Positions 58,993 through 64,000 of a DNA stretch of 64,000 nt are shown here, one piece after another. Both the position numbers and the translations under genes were made by a program. A model generated the notes under the pieces. It was not told the origin of the DNA and did no database searches. It was given only the letters and a program-made list of their open reading frames with translations. The stretch comes from a virus. Numbering within the stretch: position 1 is the first letter of the stretch; each line of letters begins with the position of its first letter. The DNA lies in the IMG/VR virus record IMGVR_UViG_3300044712_000688, positions 1 through 64,000 of that record; one strand, written 5' to 3'.

Positions 58993-59142
58993 ATGGCAAA
59001 GCAAGACACGATTTGGATTGGTTGCTGGGATTGTGGTAAGACTATTGAAGTGCCTTGGATTGGGGACTATTCAAGTCGCCAGATTTGTGCCGAGTGTAAA
59101 GCAGAAAGGGCTGAAAAATGGGCAGTAATCTCGAAGGGCTAA
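58993..59142 (+). CDS. 49-residue zinc-ribbon protein
   Basis: From the ATG at 58993 (AAAGGGGAAACGAA leader). CWDCGKTIEVP and CAECKAERAEKW: four-Cys zinc ribbon. Promoter TTGCGT-17-TAATCT upstream. Overlaps the next frame. Confidence 0.7.
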   Translation: MAKQDTIWIGCWDCGKTIEVPWIGDYSSRQICAECKAERAEKWAVISKG

Positions 59143-59342
59143 GTCGCTACAAAAGGCGCAAGGAAATTATGAACGCACGAAAGACCGCACTAGAAGTCTT
59201 TGGGGCGCTCGCCGAGTATGACGCAAAGCCAGAAGTCTTTTCGATTTTCGATGGAATGGAATTCGAAGTCGTGAACGAAACTGGAATGGCGTTGGATGTT
59301 GAGTTCGTTGGTCGCACCATTACAATTAGGAATTGGAAATAA
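59118..59342 (+). CDS. Hypothetical protein
   Basis: 74 residues from the ATG at 59118, which has AAAGGGCTG upstream; an ATG at 59169 with AAGGAAATT is equally possible and would give 57 residues. Core ALEVFGALAEYDAKPE and DVEFVGRTITIRNW is a small alpha/beta fold. Function unknown. Confidence 0.65.
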   Translation: MGSNLEGLSRYKRRKEIMNARKTALEVFGALAEYDAKPEVFSIFDGMEFEVVNETGMALDVEFVGRTITIRNWK

Positions 59343-59344
59343 TC

Positions 59345-59539
59345 GTGATTGGATTTCACCGTTTTATGGAAAAGTTTTGGCGAGTGATTAGCGCGATTGC
59401 CTTTCGCACTTTTCACACTACGCAGACGCTCGCGCATAAGTCTTATGTAAAGGGTGGTCGCCACGGTCGCCGTCGTCAGGAACGCAAACCCCTAACCGCA
59501 ATCTGGAAGTGGTGGCAGAATGTCAAAGCGCAATTCTGA
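59345..59539 (+). CDS. 64-residue basic protein
   Basis: GTG start after GGAAATAATC; a TTG 12 nt earlier is possible. Arg/Lys/His-rich (KGGRHGRRRQERKPLTAIWK), probably nucleic-acid or membrane associated. Overlaps the next gene by 20 nt. Confidence 0.6.
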   Translation: MIGFHRFMEKFWRVISAIAFRTFHTTQTLAHKSYVKGGRHGRRRQERKPLTAIWKWWQNVKAQF

Positions 59540-59681
59540 GTTCGCGATTATTTGGCGTGGCCTTGCTGTTGGGCTAGGGTTTGTCTTTATTATGGGGTTC
59601 GCGATCGGTTATCGTGACGGGCTTACCCCCTGGTTTTTGCTTGGCGCAGCTACTGTTTGTTGGTGGCTATCAAGAAATTGA
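59520..59681 (+). CDS. 53-residue membrane protein
   Basis: Two hydrophobic segments (FAIIWRGLAVGLGFVFIMGF and WFLLGAATVCWWL) joined by AIGYRDGLTP. Starts inside the previous gene. Function unknown. Confidence 0.62.
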   Translation: MSKRNSEFAIIWRGLAVGLGFVFIMGFAIGYRDGLTPWFLLGAATVCWWLSRN

Positions 59682-59682
59682 T

Positions 59683-59732
59683 TTGACTTTTTAGGGAAAC
59701 GCAGTAAACTGATTCTGTTAGCAAATGCTGAC
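59683..59732 (+). promoter_or_regulatory. Promoter with 5'-terminal hairpin
   Basis: TTGACT (59683-59688), 16-nt spacer, TAAACT (59705-59710), six bases, then GTTAGCA-AA-TGCTGAC (59717-59732). ACGAAAGGGAAACAAA follows. Confidence 0.7.
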
Positions 59733-59752
59733 ACTTACGAAAGGGAAACAAA

Positions 59753-60124
59753 ATGGGAACAAAGGTATTCGCAATTCGTATCAATGAAGATGGCGGATTT
59801 GTTTTCGGGGACGAAACTCACGAAGTAATTTCACTTGACTTTCTACAGTCATTCGTTGGCGGTTGGGTTCAGGTTGTGCCACTATCTGGTTCACTCTCTG
59901 GCTTGTCAATGTGGCTAAACGAAGAAGGCAAGTTTTCAGACCTTCCGCTAAATGAGTTGGCAACCGCAATTTGGGAAGACTCATACGGCAAGACTGATTT
60001 TATCGTTGGCAATGTTCTAATCACTGGTGGCGAAGACTACGATGGTGAGATTGAAACTCTCACTAGTGAAGAAACTGATAAGATTATGGAAGTTGTTCTG
60101 AAAGCAATGGAACACTCTCACTAA
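59753..60124 (+). CDS. DUF3846-like protein
   Basis: 123 residues. ISLDFLQSFVGGWVQVVPLS, MWLNEEGKFSDLPLNELATA and FIVGNVLITGGEDYDGEIE match the DUF3846 pattern (VGGxIxxV, NEEGKL, LPxNxxAT, GNxLI). Found in phages and plasmids; function unknown. Confidence 0.8.
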   Translation: MGTKVFAIRINEDGGFVFGDETHEVISLDFLQSFVGGWVQVVPLSGSLSGLSMWLNEEGKFSDLPLNELATAIWEDSYGKTDFIVGNVLITGGEDYDGEIETLTSEETDKIMEVVLKAMEHSH

Positions 60125-60314
60125 GTTTCGTTTCCCTACGAAAAAAGACCTAGGCTAAGTCTCTAAACTGGCCTTTTATCACGCCTAGATTATGGAAGCT
60201 CGCGCTCGCAGTTTTGATCAAAATTGTTCGCAGCTTGGCCCGGCCCTGGCCTAGTTGGTCGATCCGCGCTCGCCGGCCTTGGTCGATCCGCGCAGCTCGA
60301 CACGCTCGCAAACA
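60125..60314 (+). other. Non-coding GATC/AGCT-rich spacer
   Basis: No gene. A weak CTAGGC/GCCTAG hairpin follows the stop, then a spacer of TCGATC, GCTCGC, CGCCGG and AGCT words as in the other inter-cassette gaps. Confidence 0.6.
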
Positions 60315-60381
60315 TTCGTTGGAAGTTGCTTGACTTTTACTCGCGCAGTGTGGCAAGATTGAGTTAGCCGAAAGGCACTAA
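60315..60381 (+). promoter_or_regulatory. Element, promoter and 5' hairpin module
   Basis: TTCGTTGGAAGTT (60315-60327), TTGACT (60330-60335), 18-nt spacer, CAAGAT (60354-60359), then TTAGCC-GAAA-GGCACTAA hairpin (60364-60381). Confidence 0.65.
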
Positions 60382-60396
60382 GGAAAGGGAAACAAA

Positions 60397-60825
60397 ATGG
60401 AAACTGTAGTAATGGCATTCGAAACTTTCGAGATTACCAATTCTTGTATCTGTGAAGATTACGATGAAGACACCGAGATGTCGTCACCTAGCAACGAATG
60501 TTGGGGTTGCTATGACGATGAAGTTAGCAACTTGTGGTATGAAGTCATCAAGCCTTGGATGAACGCGAATGGCTACGATGAAGCCACTAACCTAATCATT
60601 CGCGGAAGTGGAATGACTTGGCAACGCTTGAGCGGATACGCTTACGCGACACCGAAGACGCTTGTTGAGAAGTTGTCTATCAACGGCGATTGGACACTAA
60701 GGTTCAAGATTACAGACGGCGCGAAGACACTCACCGCTGTTCGCTACTCTCACGATGAGCCAGTTGGCACTGGCGAGTTTACTTTCGAAGTTGCCGAAGA
60801 AGAAGACGAAGACGAATTGTTCTAG
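60397..60825 (+). CDS. Hypothetical protein
   Basis: 142 residues, GGAAAGGGAAACAAA leader. CICEDYDEDTEM and CWGCYDDEV may form a metal site; later NLIIRGSGMTWQRLSGYAYA and DWTLRFKITD are beta-rich; acidic end. No family recognised. Confidence 0.74.
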   Translation: METVVMAFETFEITNSCICEDYDEDTEMSSPSNECWGCYDDEVSNLWYEVIKPWMNANGYDEATNLIIRGSGMTWQRLSGYAYATPKTLVEKLSINGDWTLRFKITDGAKTLTAVRYSHDEPVGTGEFTFEVAEEEDEDELF

Positions 60826-60845
60826 CGCGACACGCTCGCGACACG

Positions 60846-60867
60846 CAACCGCCCGATGTGGCGGTTG
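60846..60867 (+). terminator. Terminator overlapping next promoter
   Basis: CAACCGCC-CGATGT-GGCGGTTG, followed by TTGTGTTTTT, which also forms the -35 of the next cassette. Confidence 0.75.
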
Positions 60868-60918
60868 TTGTGTTTTTGGCAGATGTGTGGCATACTTTTG
60901 TTATCGGCAGAAAGCCGA
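60868..60918 (+). promoter_or_regulatory. Promoter with 5'-terminal hairpin
   Basis: TTGTGT (60868-60873), 17-nt spacer, CATACT (60891-60896), then TCGGC-AGAAA-GCCGA (60904-60918). Confidence 0.65.
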
Positions 60919-60936
60919 AAAACGAAAGGGAAACAA

Positions 60937-61107
60937 ATGGCACTAGACGCACAGACCGCAAACACCGTTCGACACTTGCTAATGCGCTTGTCGGCAGAGA
61001 CAACCGTAGACGCTTGGTTGCTCGCAGAGAATGAAGAATTGGCAGAAATGTGGAAAGACGGCGCAACCTATGAGCAAATGCTCGAATGGGTAAACGAAAA
61101 CTTTTAG
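60937..61107 (+). CDS. 56-residue helical protein
   Basis: From the ATG at 60937 with AACGAAAGGGAAACAA leader; the longer frame runs through the hairpin and is not used. TANTVRHLLMRLSAETTVDA, WLLAENEELAEMW: helical, acidic. Function unknown. Confidence 0.7.
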   Translation: MALDAQTANTVRHLLMRLSAETTVDAWLLAENEELAEMWKDGATYEQMLEWVNENF

Positions 61108-61121
61108 CCCGAAGAAATGGA

Positions 61122-61152
61122 AAGCCCTCGCGAAAGCGGGGGTTTTCTTTTT
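61122..61152 (+). terminator. Rho-independent terminator
   Basis: CCCTCGC-GAAA-GCGGGGG (61125-61142), then TTTTCTTTTT. The spacer beyond (61153-61317) is AGCT/GATC-rich with TTCGTTCGAAGTT at 61208-61220 and has no gene. Confidence 0.9.
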
Positions 61153-61317
61153 ACGCGCTCGCGGGTTTTTGATTCTGATCGATCACCGGCCAGGACCGCG
61201 CAGCTTGTTCGTTCGAAGTTGGCAGCTTGTTCGCCGGATACCGCCGGGCTTAGGCAGCTTGTTCGCCGGGGCAAGGCCGGAAGCCGTTATCAATTTGTTA
61301 CAAAAATTATTTGGAAA

Positions 61318-61369
61318 TTGACTTGTATTTTCGAAAAATAGAGTATGCTTATTACATAAGCCGAAAGGC
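61318..61369 (+). promoter_or_regulatory. Promoter with 5' GAAA-loop hairpin
   Basis: TTGACTTGTAT (61318-61328) and TATGCT (61344-61349), matching the two modules downstream; leader begins with GCC-GAAA-GGC (61360-61369). Confidence 0.6.
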
Positions 61370-61389
61370 AAAAACGAAAGGGAAACGAA

Positions 61390-61722
61390 ATGCTACTAAA
61401 CACTAAGACCGAGATTGCTTTCACTACTGGCGAGATTGACGGCAAGAAGTTCATCGGCGCAACCAAAGCAGACGCAAGCGCAGTTTTCACCGCTTGGCTA
61501 AACGACAACCTAGATTGGGTTTCGGCAGGGCGTGAGAACAACGCGGTTGAGATTGTTGGCGTATCTTATGACTTGGTTTCGTTCAACAATTCTGTTTATG
61601 TCGCTTGGTTGTGCAATGAATGCGAGAGCAACGATTGCGAGAGCGATGGCGAACCGCACGAAGAAGAGATTGGCAATTGCCGATTCGAAGATTTGGAATT
61701 GGTTAGCGAGTATCGGCGCTAA
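61390..61722 (+). CDS. Hypothetical protein
   Basis: 110 residues. AFTTGEIDGKKFIGATKADA, VYVAWLCNECESNDCESDGE: a Cys cluster near residue 75-80. ACGAAAGGGAAACGAA leader. No family recognised. Confidence 0.74.
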   Translation: MLLNTKTEIAFTTGEIDGKKFIGATKADASAVFTAWLNDNLDWVSAGRENNAVEIVGVSYDLVSFNNSVYVAWLCNECESNDCESDGEPHEEEIGNCRFEDLELVSEYRR

Positions 61723-61735
61723 CCCCAAACCCGAA

Positions 61736-61766
61736 AGCCCCTAGCAGAGATGCTAGGGGTTTCTTT
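61736..61766 (+). terminator. Rho-independent terminator
   Basis: CCCCTAGCA-GAGA-TGCTAGGGG (61738-61759), then TTTCTTTTT. Confidence 0.93.
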
Positions 61767-62071
61767 TTGTGTGGATTGTTTCGCGCTCGCGGTCTCTAAT
61801 TTTGATCGAAATTGCTCGCAGCTTGTTGGTCGATCGACCGAAGTTTTTGGCAGCTCGCGCCGGGTTGTTCGCAGCTCATACCCCAAACCTTGCCGGGTTG
61901 TTCGTTAGAAGTTTGCCGGATTGCTCGCAGCTCATAGTCGGATTGCGCCGGGCCTTGCCGGGTTAGAAGCAGCTCGCGCTCGCCGGATTGGTTGGAAGTT
62001 GGTTAGCAGTCTGCCGGGGCGAGTGCTAATTTCCCGTTATCAAACTGTGATAAAAATTTTCTCGAATTGAC
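61767..62071 (+). other. Non-coding spacer of short repeated words
   Basis: About 300 bp with no gene. It is made of recurring words: GCAGCTCG or GCAGCTTG (five times), CCGGGTTG or CCGGATTG, GATCGA, TTGTTCG, and two variants of the repeat element (TTCGTTAGAAGTT near 61901 and GGTTGGAAGTT near 61991). Confidence 0.65.
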
Positions 62072-62123
62072 TTGACAAAAGAAAAAATACCGCTTATGCT
62101 TATTCCATAAGCCAAACGGCTTA
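62072..62123 (+). promoter_or_regulatory. Promoter with 5'-terminal hairpin
   Basis: TTGACA (62072-62077), 17-nt spacer, TATGCT (62095-62100), then TAAGCC-AAAC-GGCTTA (62108-62123) starting at the predicted +2. Confidence 0.75.
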
Positions 62124-62148
62124 GATACAAAAACGAAAGGGAAACAAA

Positions 62149-62451
62149 ATGACCGCAAAGACCGCAACCGTAGCAGTAGACCTAGTTTCACTCATCGCCG
62201 AGTTGGTAGATGTGAAGAAGGCAAAGGCAGACCTAGCAAACCGCGAGAGCGCAATTCGCAAGGTTGTCTTGGCAGAAACTGGAAATACCGCAACCGTAAT
62301 CGCAGACCCAAAAACTGGCGAAGTGATTGCCGAAGTGACCGAGAGCGTTCGCCGTTCGGTAAACGATTGGGAAGAGTTCGAAGCAACTTACCCAGAAGCA
62401 TACGAAGCCTTGGTGAAGTTCACCGATGTTTTGACCCTGAACACAAAGTAA
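62149..62451 (+). CDS. Hypothetical protein, paralogue of 55424-55723
   Basis: 100 residues. Shares SxRESxIRKxVL, then EVTESVRRSVNDWEEFEATY and PEAYEALVKFTDVLTLNT with the earlier copy. It has TGNTATVIADPKTGEV where the other has AVQIADEAGV. Lys/Ala-rich N-terminal helix. Two diverged copies in separate cassettes suggest dosage or different timing. Function unknown. Confidence 0.75.
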   Translation: MTAKTATVAVDLVSLIAELVDVKKAKADLANRESAIRKVVLAETGNTATVIADPKTGEVIAEVTESVRRSVNDWEEFEATYPEAYEALVKFTDVLTLNTK

Positions 62452-62463
62452 AGGGAAAGCGAA

Positions 62464-62500
62464 AGCCCCTAGCCCGAAAGGGTTAGGGGTTTTCTTTTGC
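62464..62500 (+). terminator. Rho-independent terminator
   Basis: CCCCTAGCCC-GAAA-GGGTTAGGGG (62466-62489), then TTTTCTTTT. Confidence 0.93.
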
Positions 62501-62565
62501 GCTCGCCAGGATTTGCCTTGGTCGATCCGCGCAACACGCTGAAGAAAAAAAGTTTTGGAATTGAC

Positions 62566-62616
62566 TTGACAAATAAATTAGACCCTGTATGCTTATTACA
62601 TAAGCCAAAAGGGCTT
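62566..62616 (+). promoter_or_regulatory. Promoter with 5'-terminal hairpin
   Basis: TTGACA (62566-62571), 16-nt spacer, TATGCT (62588-62593), then AAGCC-AAAAG-GGCTT (62602-62616). Confidence 0.72.
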
Positions 62617-62644
62617 GAGAAAAAAACGAAAGGGAAACAGAAAA

Positions 62645-62938
62645 ATGACTTACACGAAGCACGAAGTAGCGCAGGGTATCGCAGCTTGGTTCGCAATTCT
62701 ATCGGCAGGAATTGTCGCGCCGTTTAGCCTAGAGTTCGTTGGCGTTATCAACTCGATTGGATACGCAGACCTAGCCGAGAAGCAGGCCGACATTGCGCCT
62801 TACCTATTCGGTTCGCTCGCCGTCTTGGTTGTGGCTATGGCGGTTCTGATTGGTTCGTATGTGGCCGAGAACAGGTTCTGGCTACGCCGTAGCCTTGCCG
62901 ACAAACTGGAAAGGCTCGCGCTCGCCGTTCGTGGCTAA
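62645..62938 (+). CDS. Small membrane protein
   Basis: 97 residues from the ATG at 62645 (CGAAAGGGAAACAGAAAA leader). Two long hydrophobic segments: GIAAWFAILSAGIVAPFSLE and PYLFGSLAVLVVAMAVLIGS, then a basic tail (RRSLADKLERLALAVRG). Function unknown; similar in design to the next gene. Confidence 0.72.
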   Translation: MTYTKHEVAQGIAAWFAILSAGIVAPFSLEFVGVINSIGYADLAEKQADIAPYLFGSLAVLVVAMAVLIGSYVAENRFWLRRSLADKLERLALAVRG

Positions 62939-62952
62939 CCCCCTAGCCGAGA

Positions 62953-62988
62953 AGCCCCTAGCCGATTGTGGCTAGGGGTTTTTCTTTA
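62953..62988 (+). terminator. Rho-independent terminator
   Basis: CCCCTAGCC-GATTGT-GGCTAGGGG (62955-62978), then TTTTTCTTT. Confidence 0.92.
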
Positions 62989-63025
62989 CCGCGACACGCT
63001 CGAAAAAAAAGTTTGCGGAAACCCT

Positions 63026-63078
63026 TGACAATTGGTTTAGGGTTGGTAAATTAGAAGTGTTAGGTGATACCGCCTAGC
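63026..63078 (+). promoter_or_regulatory. Promoter with 5' hairpin
   Basis: TTGACA, about 16 nt, TAAATT, then TAGG/CCTA-type hairpin (TAGGTGATACCGCCTA) and AACGAAAGGGAAATGAA before the ATG at 63098. Confidence 0.6.
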
Positions 63079-63097
63079 AAAACGAAAGGGAAATGAA

Positions 63098-63331
63098 ATG
63101 AACATTCAGAAGTTTGAGAAGGCACAAGACAGACTAACCGCGGTTGTATTCGTTGCGGGTATGGTTGCTTGGTTCTTTGGCGCGGATTACTACGGCTTGG
63201 CTATGGCTAATGACCTAAGCGGATTCGGTGAAGTTGCTTACCCGATTATTCTTGCCGTTAGCGCGGTTGTGGCTATTACCGCGCTCGCGGTGAAAGCCTA
63301 CGGATACCGCCTAGCAAAGACTTACCGCTAA
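63098..63331 (+). CDS. Small membrane protein
   Basis: 77 residues. Two hydrophobic segments: VVFVAGMVAWFFGADYYGLA and YPIILAVSAVVAITALAVKA. Last recognisable gene in the window. Function unknown. Confidence 0.72.
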   Translation: MNIQKFEKAQDRLTAVVFVAGMVAWFFGADYYGLAMANDLSGFGEVAYPIILAVSAVVAITALAVKAYGYRLAKTYR

Positions 63332-63352
63332 CCCCCTAAGCGGTAAACCGAA

Positions 63353-63384
63353 AGCCCCCTAGCCCCCTAGGGGGTTTTCTTTTG
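63353..63384 (+). terminator. Rho-independent terminator
   Basis: CCCCCTAG units facing CTAGGGGG (63355-63375), then TTTTCTTTT. Confidence 0.88.
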
Positions 63385-64000
63385 CCGTTGCCGTCTAGGA
63401 TTGCTCGCAGCTTGGGCTTGCCGTTGCTTGGTTGTTGGGTTGGTTGTTGGTCGATCCGCGCGTGAGTATCGCGCCCCCGGAAATGGCTCGCCAGTTTTGC
63501 TCGCGTGTTGCTTGGCTAGGCACACACACACACAAACACGCAGGGCTAGGTTTGCTCGAAGCAAAGCTCGAAGACTTGGCAGAAGTTTGCCTAGGCTCGC
63601 CAGGATTAGGCTAACCCCTAAACCCTAGCCCCCTAGGTTCGTTGATAGGTTGTTAGCCCCTAGGCAGACTTATGATGACCCCCAAAGGTTCGTGAGAAGG
63701 CTCGCACACACACAAGACACAAAGACCTAGGCACTTAGTCTTGACCCTTTCGAAGTTGTATCACTATGACCCCCTAGAAAAAAACTTTTTTTATTTTTGG
63801 CAGGAAAAAGGCACTAACTATCAACGAAGAAAAAAGGAAGGCATACCCCCTACTTTTAGGAAACAATTTCGGGGGCGGCCACGATCAACGACTGCCGTCT
63901 CACCCGCCAAAAGCACCTAGCGGTCAATATAGCATAGTACCCCCCTTCTGCAAATTCCTCGGCCAAATAGACGCCCCTATTTACAAAATCCAGCTCCACA
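63385..64000 (+). other. Non-coding right-hand region
   Basis: About 600 bp with no convincing gene on either strand. It contains GATC/AGCT spacer words up to about 63620, two CA-dinucleotide tracts (63521-63534 and 63705-63714), C-rich CCCTAG words (63610-63640), a poly-A/T stretch (63776-63800) and a purine-rich tract. It may be close to a genome end or packaging site, but no cohesive or terminal repeat can be seen within this window. Confidence 0.5.

Noticed and set aside
61117-61341. Frame across terminator and spacer after 61107
   Set aside because: It starts within the terminator region and is composed of spacer words.
61767-62071. Possible CRISPR-like array of GCAGCTCG words
   Set aside because: Word spacing is irregular, repeats are under 10 nt and there are no unique spacers of constant length.
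63521-63714. CA-dinucleotide tracts as functional element
   Set aside because: Short simple repeats (14 and about 10 nt) with no context that points to a function.

Overview
The window is part of a large tailed phage (Caudoviricetes) genome whose host is very probably an actinobacterium of moderate-to-low GC content. Actinobacterial hallmarks are a WhiB-family regulator, a ClgR-like XRE regulator, a DUF3039-type zinc protein, an FmdB-like zinc ribbon, flavin-dependent ThyX and a tmRNA tag ending in ALAA. Phage hallmarks are tail-fibre genes, an endolysin, dUTPase, a DUF4406/dNMP-kinase fusion, T4-like polynucleotide kinase and RNA ligase, five tRNAs plus a sixth outlying tRNA, and many very small overlapping genes. 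Terminase large subunit, portal, capsid and polymerase genes are not visible, so the genome extends beyond the window. The gene content resembles the large tmRNA-encoding actinophages; that comparison is from memory, not from a search.

Layout. 0-4.7 kb, minus strand: end of the tail-fibre region. 4.8-10.8 kb, plus: glycosidase-like gene, zinc protein, then nrdH-nrdI-nrdE-nrdF behind a structured leader, then FmdB, WhiB and a holin-like gene. 10.97-11.4 kb: tRNA-Asn and tmRNA. 11.4-12.6 kb, minus: 2OG-Fe(II) oxygenase and glutathione peroxidase-like genes. 12.6-25.7 kb, mostly plus: dut, thyX, dNMP kinase, a secreted subtilisin, polynucleotide kinase, RNA ligase, many small zinc-type genes, and a two-part cytosine methyltransferase. 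25.7-27.4 kb: tRNA cluster between two further oxygenases. 28.1-33.9 kb, minus: lysis-type operon containing an M23 endolysin, a thermonuclease, small membrane proteins and a 1,189-residue secreted beta-helix protein. 34.0-35.6 kb: small genes plus a conserved phage protein. 35.6-36.35 kb: a 730-bp repeat-rich non-coding divergent region, a candidate origin or control region. 36.35-46.3 kb, plus: a glycan-type cassette (GT61, HAD-nucleotidyltransferase, GDPD-like), a possible small terminase-like gene, a CHAP-like protein, two tandem oxygenases and small genes. 46.3-63.3 kb, plus: MoxR/VWA pair, SSB, HicA-like and about 25 small genes, nearly all as separate promoter-gene-terminator cassettes, like a host-takeover region. 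63.4-64 kb: no genes.

Two expression styles can be read from the DNA. Through most of the left and middle, many genes have a TANNNT -10 box six or seven bases before the ATG, so their mRNAs should be leaderless. In the right block the transcripts should begin with a short hairpin whose sequence differs from gene to gene but whose pairing is kept, followed by a near-invariant GAAAGGGAAAC ribosome-binding leader. Two transcription units there have a promoter and terminator but no translation signal and share a sequence motif; they are candidate phage small RNAs. The right-block genes almost lack GATC and AGCT, while the untranscribed spacers between them are full of both.

Functionally the genes supply deoxynucleotides (nrd, dut, thyX, dNMP kinase), repair or replace tRNA (pnk, RNA ligase, tRNAs, tmRNA), modify DNA (two-part methyltransferase), probably modify small molecules, proteins or glycans (five 2OG oxygenases, GT61, nucleotidyltransferase), and lyse the cell. 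All assignments are by reading motifs; no database search was possible.
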